Both the position numbers and the translations under genes were made by a program. The notes under the pieces were generated by a model. It worked only from the letters and a program-made list of their open reading frames with translations, did not search any database and was not told where the DNA came from. DNA of 64,000 nt from Geothrix sp. (GTDB lineage: Bacteria > Acidobacteriota > Holophagae > Holophagales > Holophagaceae), in NCBI GenBank assembly GCA_019449415.1, contig JAGRPP010000018.1, forward strand, positions 1 to 64,000, given 5' to 3'. The first letter of the stretch is position 1, and every line of letters starts with the position of its first letter. Shown in pieces: positions 1-7,053 of this stretch.

Positions 1-37
1 CGCAGCATCGCGACGCCCGCCGCCCCTCGCCCGGAGG

Positions 38-137
38 GATGGAGCCAGGCGGGCGCTCCGCGGCGTCACCGCCCTTGAACGATGTCCCGCATCGCCCTGC
101 GGGCGCTTCCTTGCGGCGCATCCCGCCTGGCTCCATC
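38..137. repeat. 16-bp perfect inverted repeat at the end of the crcB-DUF190 operon
   Basis: Positions 38-53 (GATGGAGCCAGGCGGG) are the exact reverse complement of 122-137, separated by 68 bp. The repeat lies just downstream of the DUF190 gene read on the minus strand. No T-tract follows either arm, so it is not a classical intrinsic terminator. It could be a factor-dependent terminator, an mRNA-stabilising fold or a dispersed repeat. I recognised no gene in 1-165. Confidence 0.5.
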
Positions 138-165
138 GCGGCGGCGCGGGGTTTTGTTGCGACCT

Positions 166-495
166 CTAAGGATGGACCTCCGGGTTGAGCACACCGCACT
201 CGGCGGGGATCCGGACATAGAACATGGAGAGGCCCTCGCTCCCGATGGAGGCCAGCAGGCGATCCGCCTCCTCGTCCGAGGCCATGAACGAAACTTCCAC
301 CGGCAGGTCCCCCGCCAGCTCGATGAAGTGGTCCGCGTGGATGAGGCCGTGGCGACCGAATCCCGCAATGGCCTTCACGGCCGAGCCCCCCTTCAGCCCC
401 AGCCCGCGGGCGTGCTTCAACAGCCACTCGTAGACCAGGATCCCGTGCCGGGTGCGGTCCTCCTGGACATAGAAGATCAGAAAGGTGCCTCTCAT
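166..495 (-). CDS. DUF190 family protein, CrcB-associated
   Basis: A 109-residue soluble protein that I place in the DUF190 family from its length, its overall pattern (an early YVQEDRTRHG-type segment and a central GFGRHG) and its position after crcB. DUF190 genes commonly accompany fluoride channels, and their biochemical role is not established. The start ATG follows a strong ribosome site (GAGGAGG, 4 nt upstream) and lies 9 bp after the crcB stop, so the two genes are probably cotranscribed and share fluoride-responsive transcription from the riboswitch promoter. No membrane segment or signal peptide is visible. An accessory role in fluoride resistance is inference from context. Confidence 0.85.
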   Translation of the reverse strand: MRGTFLIFYVQEDRTRHGILVYEWLLKHARGLGLKGGSAVKAIAGFGRHGLIHADHFIELAGDLPVEVSFMASDEEADRLLASIGSEGLSMFYVRIPAECGVLNPEVHP

Positions 496-504
496 GACGC
501 CTCC

Positions 505-891
505 TCAGGCTTTCACGAAGACCTTCACCGTCAGCAGGCCCAACAGCGTCATGGACAGGGAACCCGCCAGGTGGATCGCCATGTGACCAGCAGCCCAGGC
601 GTATTCTCCGCGGGTCAGGAGGTGCACCGCCTCGGCGGAAAAGGTCGAGAAGGTGGTGAGCCCCCCCAGAAACCCCGTGATGATGAGGAGCCTTGCTTCG
701 GGCGCCAAGCCCGGGTGCTGGGCGAACACGGCAACGGCCACGCCCACAAGGTAGCCCCCCAGCAGGTTCGCCGCCACCGTACCCAGGGGAAGGGTCGGCA
801 CCAGGGGATTCAGCAGCGCGCCAAGGCCCCAGCGCAGCCAAGCCCCCAGCGCCGCGCCCACGCCGACCGCGAGAAAAGAATGAACGCCCAT
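505..891 (-). CDS. crcB: Fluoride ion channel CrcB (Fluc)
   Basis: Encodes a 128-residue four-helix inner-membrane protein of the CrcB/Fluc family, which as an antiparallel dimer exports fluoride. Family hallmarks are present: Arg20-Trp21 in the first helix, the conserved Asn42 followed by a Gly-rich stretch in helix 2, and [10 protein letters not shown] at 76-85, which supplies the helix-3 break, the Thr near the central sodium site and the two Phe-box residues (Phe81, Phe84). Length is normal for the family. The gene is preceded by a fluoride aptamer whose 3' end folds over the ribosome site, and is followed closely by the DUF190 gene. Assignment is secure. Confidence 0.96.
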   Translation of the reverse strand: MGVHSFLAVGVGAALGAWLRWGLGALLNPLVPTLPLGTVAANLLGGYLVGVAVAVFAQHPGLAPEARLLIITGFLGGLTTFSTFSAEAVHLLTRGEYAWAAGHMAIHLAGSLSMTLLGLLTVKVFVKA

Positions 892-960
892 GCCTGTGTC
901 CTCCAGGATCCACAGGCGTCATCAGCCATCCAGGCGGTTATGGGGCGGACGCCATCGCCG
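892..960 (-). promoter_or_regulatory. Fluoride riboswitch (crcB motif) with ribosome-site-sequestering expression platform
   Basis: Read on the minus strand, the leader holds GGCGATGGCGTCCGCC and, after AACCGCC, the hallmark GGCTGATGACGCC. The pseudoknot pairs 956-959 with 944-947, and P1 pairs 948-953 (GGCGTC) with 915-920 (GACGCC). The expression platform is a 7-bp hairpin: 911-917 (GCCTGTG) pairs with 892-898 (CACAGGC), holding the GGAGG ribosome site in its 12-nt loop directly before the ATG. The P1 3' arm and the hairpin 5' arm share 915-917, so ligand-stabilised P1 should weaken the hairpin and free the ribosome site. A TAGGCT -10-like hexamer lies just upstream, at the end of the preceding gene. 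Confidence 0.93.
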
Positions 961-971
961 GAATCAGCCTA

Positions 972-1886
972 TCACTTGGCCAGGTCGCCTGCCTTCACGA
1001 AGCGCACCAGCCCCTTGCTGCGCGCCACGAGCTTCTCAAGGGCCTCCACGGTCTCGGGGTAGATGTGGCCGATGATGAGGACGGATCCGTCTTTCTCCGC
1101 CAGCTTGATGGCCCGGTCCCACTGTTTCTCCATCTCGGGGAAGGCCTTGTCGTCATCCAGGAAGACGCGCCGCTGGACGGTGGGAATACCTAACTTCTCC
1201 GCCACATCGAAGGCCACGCTGTCCTTCTCCGTGCGGCTGTCCACGAAGAAGTACTTTCGGGCCTTGATCTCCTGGAGCACCCAGCCCATGCGCAGGCGGT
1301 CCGGCGTGATGCGGCTGCCCATGTGGTTGTTCACGCCCACGCGGTGGGGGACTTCCTCCAGGGCCATGCGCACCCGGCGGCGGACCTCCGCTTCGGGCAG
1401 GTTGTAGAGGATGGCGTTGGGCCCGGGGTCCCGGCTGGGACCGGGGTAGCCGATGGGCTCCATGGGCAGGTGCAGCATGACCTCCTTGCCCAGGCGGTAG
1501 GCGATGTCGGCGCTCACCCGCGTGTGCTCCTGGTAGGGCAGGACCGCCACGCTGAAGGCCACAGGCAGACTGCACAGCCGCGTCACCAGCTCCGGCTGCA
1601 CATAGCCGAGGTCGTCGATCACCAGGGCCAGCACCGGCAGGGGCCGCGCGGGCTCCGGGCTCGGGGGTTTGGCGGCTTCCGGGGCGGGGGTCACCTTCGG
1701 CTCGGCACTTTTCTTCTCGGGCTTTTTGGGCTCGGGCTTCGGCACCTCCCGCTTGACCGGCGACTCCCGCTTGCCACAGCCCTGCTGGCCCAGCAGCAGG
1801 CCCACGCCCAGGCCCAGCAGCAGCGTGAAGGCCCCCCAGGCCACCAGGGCCAGGGTGGAGGTGCGCTTCCCCTTCCCTCGAGCCAA
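972..1886 (-). CDS. Divergent polysaccharide deacetylase family protein (YibQ-like)
   Basis: A 304-residue protein with a short cytoplasmic N-terminus, one membrane segment (about 11-33), a Pro/Lys/Glu-rich linker (about 40-83) and a periplasmic divergent polysaccharide deacetylase domain (PF04748 type). Visible motifs are IDDLG at 90-94, HLPMEP at 139-144 and NNHMGSR at 186-192. The substrate is not known from sequence; the family is thought to act on cell-wall or envelope glycans. The only workable start is TTG, directly abutting the stop of the upstream S41-like gene, so the two are translationally coupled. The pairing of a yibQ-like gene with a ctpA-like gene is conserved in many bacteria. 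Confidence 0.87.
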   Translation of the reverse strand: MARGKGKRTSTLALVAWGAFTLLLGLGVGLLLGQQGCGKRESPVKREVPKPEPKKPEKKSAEPKVTPAPEAAKPPSPEPARPLPVLALVIDDLGYVQPELVTRLCSLPVAFSVAVLPYQEHTRVSADIAYRLGKEVMLHLPMEPIGYPGPSRDPGPNAILYNLPEAEVRRRVRMALEEVPHRVGVNNHMGSRITPDRLRMGWVLQEIKARKYFFVDSRTEKDSVAFDVAEKLGIPTVQRRVFLDDDKAFPEMEKQWDRAIKLAEKDGSVLIIGHIYPETVEALEKLVARSKGLVRFVKAGDLAK

Positions 1887-3068
1887 CTAGGAGGCCTTCG
1901 CCACAGGCTTCGCGTCGGACTTCGCGGCGGGCGCCGGCGCCTGGAGGGCGGCCAGCACCTTGGCCAGCACATCGTCCGCATCGGCGAGCCGTAGCACCTG
2001 ATCCGGCGCCACGCCCTGGCGGTCGAGTTTTTCGCCGCCCGCGCCGAGCCAGCGGCGGGAGACCAGTTCCACGGCCCCACCCTGCTTCAGCGGGAAGCGG
2101 CTCCGCTCGACGCCCAGGCCCAGGGTCTTCTCGCCGAAGACCTTCGCCCCGCCCTTCTTCAGGCAGGTGGCAAGGACCTCGGAAGCTCCGAGCGAGGAGC
2201 GGCCCATCAGCAGCGCCAGACGCGCGAAGGGCGTGCCGGAGCCGACCACCGCCACCGGACGGTCGGGCTTGCCCGCCTCCTGGAGGGTGCCGAAGGTCTC
2301 CTTGGCCCCCAGGAGGCCGGCCACGGCCGCGGCTTCCTCCATCGATCCCTTGGCGCACTGGCGCAGGTCCAGAACCAGCGTGTGGCTGCGGTCCACGGAA
2401 GCCAGCAGCTTCTTCAGCTCTTCGGCGCGGCCGGGGGCCAGGTCGGGCAGGGTCAGCAGAGTCGCGCCGGCGCCCTGCTTGAGGGCCGCGGGGGCCGCGG
2501 CGAGGCGCTGCCGATGGAGCGTGGTCTTGGCCAGGTCGCCCGTGGCGTTGGAGTAGCGGTAGAGATCCAGCGTCGAGCCGTCTTCGCCACGCAGACGCCG
2601 TTCCAGCGCCCAAGAACTGAGGCGGCCCACCGAATCCCCATCGACCTTGCGGATCACATCCCCCGCCTGGATGCCGGCCTTGGCTGCGGGTCCACCGGGC
2701 ACCACCGCCAACACCGTGGCGTAGAGGTTGCCGCGCTTCATCACCGTGAGCCCGGCCTCGGCGGGGCCGGGGTCCGGCAGGCGCAGATCCTCCGCCGACA
2801 GGTAGGCATTCAAAGGGTGGGAACGCTCCAGCACGGCCTGGACGCCGCCGGAGACGACCTTCTCCATGTCCGGGGCATCCACATAGTTCTGCTGCACCAG
2901 GGCCAGCACATCCTGGATGTCGGACAGGCCCGCGAGCGGATCCTGCGGCACGGGCTTGGCTCCGGGCTTGGCCACCACCTTGGGCGGCGTGCCCTGCTGG
3001 AGCACCGGCAAGGTGAACGCAGTCACCAGGGGAAGCGAGAAGACGGAGAGCCAGGTGCGGGCGTGCAT
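1887..3068 (-). CDS. S41 (C-terminal processing peptidase)-like protein, probably catalytically inactive
   Basis: A 393-residue exported protein: signal peptide (about 1-20), a Pro/Lys linker, the S41 N-terminal region, a PDZ domain (about 105-190, including GGPAAKAGIQAGD) and an S41 core ending with the usual GVAPDQV-type motif. Active CtpA/Tsp enzymes use a Ser in SASASE and a Lys in GEKTFGKG. Here the aligned segments read SSLGASE (291-297) and GEKTLGLG (312-319), so Gly294 replaces the catalytic Ser and Leu318 the catalytic Lys. The protein may be a scaffold or regulator of a partner hydrolase rather than a peptidase. It is coupled to the deacetylase-family gene downstream. Confidence 0.85.
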   Translation of the reverse strand: MHARTWLSVFSLPLVTAFTLPVLQQGTPPKVVAKPGAKPVPQDPLAGLSDIQDVLALVQQNYVDAPDMEKVVSGGVQAVLERSHPLNAYLSAEDLRLPDPGPAEAGLTVMKRGNLYATVLAVVPGGPAAKAGIQAGDVIRKVDGDSVGRLSSWALERRLRGEDGSTLDLYRYSNATGDLAKTTLHRQRLAAAPAALKQGAGATLLTLPDLAPGRAEELKKLLASVDRSHTLVLDLRQCAKGSMEEAAAVAGLLGAKETFGTLQEAGKPDRPVAVVGSGTPFARLALLMGRSSLGASEVLATCLKKGGAKVFGEKTLGLGVERSRFPLKQGGAVELVSRRWLGAGGEKLDRQGVAPDQVLRLADADDVLAKVLAALQAPAPAAKSDAKPVAKAS

Positions 3069-3101
3069 GGCCTCAGTGTAGGGGCTTATTCCGCCCGGCG
3101 G

Positions 3102-3419
3102 CTACGCCTTCAGATCGAGGGTGGCCTTCAGGCGCTCGTCCTCGGCTTTCAGGACCTTGAGATTGGCCTTGTACATGAGGTCGAAACCCATGCCCTGCAC
3201 CGCTTCCGAGGCCAGATCCACATTCGAGGCGCCGGGGACTCCCGGGGCGGGATCCTCGGGCGCGCCCTGCACCCGGACACCGCCGCCGGGTTCGGCCACG
3301 AACCCCACGCGCTTCGCCCGGAAGCCGTCGGACTGGAGGTTGGCCACATTGTTCGCCTGCACGGCCAGCCCCGCGCTGGCCGCGCGCAGTCCCGAGAGGG
3401 CGATGCCGAATCCATCCAT
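3102..3419 (-). CDS. Short flagellar basal-body rod-like protein (FlgB/FlgC/FlgE type)
   Basis: A 105-residue protein with the N-terminal signature of flagellar axial proteins (LSGLRAASAGLAVQANNVAN, about 9-28, followed by SDGF) and a C-terminal segment resembling the flagellar rod C-terminal helix (NVDLASEAVQ through LMYKANLKVL, about 66-90). FlgC proteins are usually about 135-150 residues, so the middle domain is nearly absent. No other flagellar gene lies nearby; neighbours are ddl and the S41-like gene. It could be a genuine small rod component, a hook-family paralogue or a repurposed axial protein. The family assignment is good and the exact role is unknown. Confidence 0.75.
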   Translation of the reverse strand: MDGFGIALSGLRAASAGLAVQANNVANLQSDGFRAKRVGFVAEPGGGVRVQGAPEDPAPGVPGASNVDLASEAVQGMGFDLMYKANLKVLKAEDERLKATLDLKA

Positions 3420-3444
3420 GGAGCTGGTATCGGCCAGACCCGGC

Positions 3445-4542
3445 CTAACCTTGAGCGCCCCGGAACCAGTCGCTGCCGGACTGGAACCCCTTCTGCTTGA
3501 CCACGATCTGGGCGTGTCGGGCCAGGGCCAGGTCGATGAGCCGGGTCAGCAGCTCCGCATAGGGCACGCCGCTGGCCGCCATCATCTTGGGATACATGGA
3601 GATGCTGGTGAAGCCCGGGATGAAGTTCAGCTCGTTGAGGAAGACCCGCCCCGTGAGCCGCTCCAGGAAGAAATCCACCCGCGCCATGCCGTAGCCGTCT
3701 GAGGCCGCGAAAGCCCTGGCCGCCAGCTTGCGCACCAGATCGGCCAGTTCCTCGGGGATGTTCGCGGGGATCTCCGTGCGGCTCTTGCCGTGGAGGTACT
3801 TGTCCTCGAAGGTGTAGAACTCGTCGGCCACGATCACTTCGCCCGGCTGGGACACCTGGGGCTCGTCGCCCCCCAGCACCGCCACCTCAATCTCGCGCAC
3901 ATCGAGCCCCTGCTCCACCAGCACCCGCCGATCGAAGGTGAAGGCCCGGTCCAGGGCCGCCGGCAGGTCTTCGGCGCGCTTCACCTTCTCCACGCCGATG
4001 CTGCTGCCCAGGTTGGCGGGCTTCACGAAGAGGGGCAGGCCGAGTTTGGCGCATTCCGCGAGGCAGGTCGCGGCTTCGCGCCGCCACCGCTCCTCCGTGA
4101 GTCCCACATAGGGCACCACGGGCAGTCCTTCCGATTCCCAGAGGCGCTTGGTGATCCACTTGTCCATGCCCGCGGCCATGGCCAGCAGCCCCGCCCCCGT
4201 GTACGGCCGGTGCAGCAGCTCCAGGTAGCCCTGGATCTGGCCATCCTCGCCTCCCGCGCCGTGCAGGGCATTGAAGAAGACATCCGGCAGCGCCGTGGCC
4301 TCCGCGCCCTTCTCCAGGGGCAGGAAGGGGTGGTCGCTCCGCTTCGGCAGCTCGCCCGCCGCCAGCCGCGCAAAGGGATCGCCGAGGACGGCCCACACGC
4401 CATTGCGGGCGATGCCCATGGGCCGCACCTGGAACCGCACCGAATCCAGATGTTCGGCGATGGCCCGCGCCGTGACGATGGAGACTTCGTGTTCGGGGGA
4501 TTCCCCGCCGAAGATAAGGCCGACGCTCAGTTTCTCGCTCAT
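3445..4542 (-). CDS. ddl: D-alanine--D-alanine ligase
   Basis: A 365-residue cytoplasmic ATP-grasp enzyme that joins two D-alanines using ATP for peptidoglycan precursor synthesis. It shows the N-terminal GGESPEHEVS signature (12-21), the HGAGGEDGQIQG substrate-loop motif (about 95-106), the central ATP-grasp lysine region (LFVKPANLGSSIGV) and the C-terminal ELNFIPGFTSISMYPKM segment with the metal-binding Asn/Glu and Ser. Length is typical of DdlA. The gene stands apart from any mur cluster; the 141-bp gap to the divergent DUF438 gene must hold its promoter. Confidence 0.95.
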   Translation of the reverse strand: MSEKLSVGLIFGGESPEHEVSIVTARAIAEHLDSVRFQVRPMGIARNGVWAVLGDPFARLAAGELPKRSDHPFLPLEKGAEATALPDVFFNALHGAGGEDGQIQGYLELLHRPYTGAGLLAMAAGMDKWITKRLWESEGLPVVPYVGLTEERWRREAATCLAECAKLGLPLFVKPANLGSSIGVEKVKRAEDLPAALDRAFTFDRRVLVEQGLDVREIEVAVLGGDEPQVSQPGEVIVADEFYTFEDKYLHGKSRTEIPANIPEELADLVRKLAARAFAASDGYGMARVDFFLERLTGRVFLNELNFIPGFTSISMYPKMMAASGVPYAELLTRLIDLALARHAQIVVKQKGFQSGSDWFRGAQG

Positions 4543-4683
4543 GGTCCCACTTTAGCACTCGGTCACGGCCCCTCTCCGGCCGGGAATCCAGGTCCGGAAC
4601 GACGCAGATCACATTTAAGAATTGTTGATTGTTTTACTATGTTATTTCTTCTTCCCGGGGACGGCCCCCCACGGGAAGACACC

Positions 4684-5934
4684 ATGAGCGAACTCCTCAA
4701 CAACCGGGAACACCGGATCGCCACCCTCAAGGAGATCATCCTGCACCTGCACCGGGGCGAGGCTCCCGAGCAGGTGAAGGCGCGGTTGGCGCACATGGTG
4801 GGCGAGGTGGATGCCAACGAGATCGCGGCCATGGAGCAGTCCCTCATGGCCGACGGCATGAGCCCCGAGGAGGTGAAGTCCATGTGCGACCTCCACGCGG
4901 AGGTGCTCCAGGACGCCGTGGCCAAGCCCGCCGCCCCCCGGGAAGTGCCGCCCGGTCATCCCGTGGATACCTTCCGCCGGGAGAACCGGGCCGTGGAAAG
5001 CGCCCTCGGCAGCGCCCGGGAGCGGGTCGCGGCCCTGGAGTCCGTGGCCGACCAGGCCTACCCGACCACCGAGCGCCTGGCCGTGCTGGGAGCCTTCAAC
5101 GCCCTTATGGATGTGGACAAGCACTACCAGCGCAAGGAGCACCTGGTCTTCTCCGTCCTGGAGCGCCATGGCAACACGGGGCCCTCCAAGGTCATGTGGG
5201 CCAAGGACGACGAGGTGCGCGACCTGCTCAAAGGGGCCATCGAAGTGCTGCGGGAGGAGAGCCTCAGCGGCGCGGAGCTGAAAATCCTCGTTCCCACGGT
5301 GCTGCGTCCCGCCCTGGCCGCGCTGGAATCCATGATCTACAAGGAGGAGACCATCCTCCTGCCCATGTGCCTGGGCCTCTTCACCGAGGAGGAGTGGGGC
5401 GAGGTCTGGCGGGACAGCCCCCGCTACGGTTGGTGCCTGGTGGAGCCCGCCGCGGGGTACGCGCCCCCCGTGGCCGCCCTGCCCGAGGATCCCATCCACC
5501 TGCCCGAGGTTTCAGCCGTGGCCTTCCCCAGCGGCTCCCTCAGCTTCCAGCAGCTCATCGGCATCTTCTCGAGCCTGCCCGTGGACATCACCTTCGTGGA
5601 TGCGAATGACCGCGTGGCCTTCTTCAGCGAAGGCCCCGACCGGGTTTTCGCCCGCAGCCGCACCATCCTGGGCCGGGAGGTGAAGCACTGCCACCCACCC
5701 AAGAGCGTGGATGTGGTCGAGCGCATCCTGAACGACTTCAAGGCCGGCCGCCAGACCGTGGCGGAGTTCTGGATCCAGATGCAGGGGAAGTTCGTCCACA
5801 TCCGCTATTTCGCCGTGCGCGACGAAGCCGGGGCCTACCTGGGCACCCTCGAAGTGACCCAGGACCTCACGCGCCTGCGGGCCCTGGAGGGGGATCGCCG
5901 CCTGCTCGAATACGACGCGCCGGCCCAGGCCTGA
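4684..5934 (+). CDS. DUF438 / hemerythrin-like / PAS domain protein
   Basis: A 416-residue soluble protein with an N-terminal DUF438 helical domain (about 5-75), a hemerythrin-like helical bundle (about 92-245) and a C-terminal PAS domain (about 285-395). Candidate di-iron ligands include His92, His147, His153, Glu152, His162 and the Glu221/Glu222 pair; the MWAKDDE segment has Asp where hemerythrins often have His. Proteins of this architecture are usually taken as sensors of oxygen, nitric oxide or redox state, but the signal here is unknown. I chose the ATG at 4684, the start of the DUF438 domain. An AT-rich segment (about 4610-4655) just upstream is the likely promoter. The next gene follows 7 bp later. 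Confidence 0.88.
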   Translation: MSELLNNREHRIATLKEIILHLHRGEAPEQVKARLAHMVGEVDANEIAAMEQSLMADGMSPEEVKSMCDLHAEVLQDAVAKPAAPREVPPGHPVDTFRRENRAVESALGSARERVAALESVADQAYPTTERLAVLGAFNALMDVDKHYQRKEHLVFSVLERHGNTGPSKVMWAKDDEVRDLLKGAIEVLREESLSGAELKILVPTVLRPALAALESMIYKEETILLPMCLGLFTEEEWGEVWRDSPRYGWCLVEPAAGYAPPVAALPEDPIHLPEVSAVAFPSGSLSFQQLIGIFSSLPVDITFVDANDRVAFFSEGPDRVFARSRTILGREVKHCHPPKSVDVVERILNDFKAGRQTVAEFWIQMQGKFVHIRYFAVRDEAGAYLGTLEVTQDLTRLRALEGDRRLLEYDAPAQA

Positions 5935-5941
5935 GGTCCCC

Positions 5942-6454
5942 ATGAACATCACGCCCGAAACGAAGATCGGCGCCTTCCTCGAAGCCCACCCCGAGTTGCA
6001 GGAGGCCCTCATCGCGCGGGTCCCCGAGTTCGCCAAGCTGCGGAACCCCATCCTCCGCAGGACGGTGGCGAAGCTGGCCACCGTGGAGCAGGCGGCCCGC
6101 ATCGCGGGCCTCCCCACCGCGGAGCTCGTGCGCTTCCTCCGGGAGCTGACCGGCGAAACCCCAGCAACCCTCGGCCGGACCAACGAGGCGTTGGCCGAGG
6201 ACCCCCGGCCCGAATGGGCGCAATCCGCCTCCGTGCGCTCCACCCTGGATGCCGACGGGCTCCTGGCGGCGGGCGAGCACCCCCTGGCCCGCACCCGCCG
6301 GGCTCTGCTGACCCTGGCGCCCGGCGAGGCGCTGCAGCTCCTGAGCCCCTTCCGCCCCGAACCCCTGCTGGAGCAGTTCCGGCAGGAGGGCCTTCCCTGC
6401 TGGTGCGAGACCGAGGGCGCGGGCCGCTTCCGCACCTGGATCCTCAAGCGCTGA
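5942..6454 (+). CDS. DUF1858-type protein with C-terminal DUF2249-like domain
   Basis: A 170-residue protein. Its first 60 or so residues resemble the DUF1858/ScdA N-terminal fold (an early TKIGAFLEAHPELQEALI helix and the repeated PEFAKLRNPI pattern). The C-terminal half, about 105-170, resembles a small SirA/DUF2249 domain (LAPGEALQLLSPFRPEPLLE, then a CWCE motif). The two adjacent cysteines in CWCE could bind metal or be redox active, but this is unproven. It lies 7 bp after the DUF438-hemerythrin gene; this combination recurs with ScdA/RIC-type iron-sulfur repair or nitrosative-stress functions, so a shared role is likely. Precise function unknown. Confidence 0.72.
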   Translation: MNITPETKIGAFLEAHPELQEALIARVPEFAKLRNPILRRTVAKLATVEQAARIAGLPTAELVRFLRELTGETPATLGRTNEALAEDPRPEWAQSASVRSTLDADGLLAAGEHPLARTRRALLTLAPGEALQLLSPFRPEPLLEQFRQEGLPCWCETEGAGRFRTWILKR

Positions 6455-6524
6455 GGCGCCCGGGGGGACCTTTGATCCTGGGGTCAGCCAGGATGCGCTA
6501 GGCTGAATCCCCATCCTTGTCGGA

Positions 6525-7013
6525 GTGACCGTGCGGTCGGCCATTTATCCAGGCTCCTTTGATCCCGTGACCCTCGGTCACTGGGATCTCATCCAGCGGG
6601 CGGCGAAGCTCGTGGACCGGCTCGTGGTGGCCGTCCTCCACAACCCCGCCAAGTCTCCCGCCTTCAGCGTGGATGAACGGGTCGCCATGCTGAAGGAACT
6701 GACGGCCACCCTGCCCCAGGTGGAAGTGACCACCTTCCACGGCCTGCTGGTGGACTTCGCCAAGGCACAGAACGCCCAGTTCATCGTCCGGGGCGTGCGG
6801 GCCTTCAGCGATTTCGAGTACGAGTTCCAGATGGCCCTCATGAATCGGAAGCTGGCCCCGGAGTTGGAGACCGTCTTCCTCATGCCCAAGGAAAAGTACA
6901 GCGCCGTGAGCAGCCGCTTCGTCCGCGAGATCGGCAGCATGGGCGGAAACTTGTCCGAACTGGTGCCCGAGATCCTGCGGACCCGCATCTCGGAGCGGCT
7001 CCTCAAAGGGTAG
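6525..7013 (+). CDS. coaD: Phosphopantetheine adenylyltransferase
   Basis: A 162-residue cytoplasmic nucleotidyltransferase for the fourth step of coenzyme A synthesis, converting 4'-phosphopantetheine and ATP to dephospho-CoA. It has the N-terminal YPGSFDPVTLGH motif (8-19) containing the (T/H)xGH nucleotide site, RGVRAFSDFEYEFQMALMN in the middle and the SSRFVREI motif equivalent to ISSTxVR near residue 130. The start is GTG at 6525, weakly supported by CGGAG immediately upstream. A TAGGCT -10-like hexamer sits at 6499-6504, suggesting its own promoter. A strong symmetrical hairpin follows the stop. Confidence 0.96.
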   Translation: MTVRSAIYPGSFDPVTLGHWDLIQRAAKLVDRLVVAVLHNPAKSPAFSVDERVAMLKELTATLPQVEVTTFHGLLVDFAKAQNAQFIVRGVRAFSDFEYEFQMALMNRKLAPELETVFLMPKEKYSAVSSRFVREIGSMGGNLSELVPEILRTRISERLLKG

Positions 7014-7015
7014 AT

Positions 7016-7048
7016 CTCGAGGGGGCAGCCGGAAGCCGCCCCCTCGAG
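7016..7048. terminator. Symmetrical 11-bp hairpin between convergent coaD and cytochrome genes
   Basis: CTCGAGGGGGC at 7016-7026 pairs perfectly with GCCCCCTCGAG at 7038-7048 around an 11-nt loop. It fills the short gap between two convergent genes, so it probably ends transcription in both directions, although no clear T-tract follows it. Confidence 0.6.
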
Positions 7049-7053
7049 CACCC

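Noticed and set aside
4610..4655. FNR-type box upstream of the DUF438 gene
   Set aside because: TTGAT is present but the matching ATCAA half-site at correct spacing is not.
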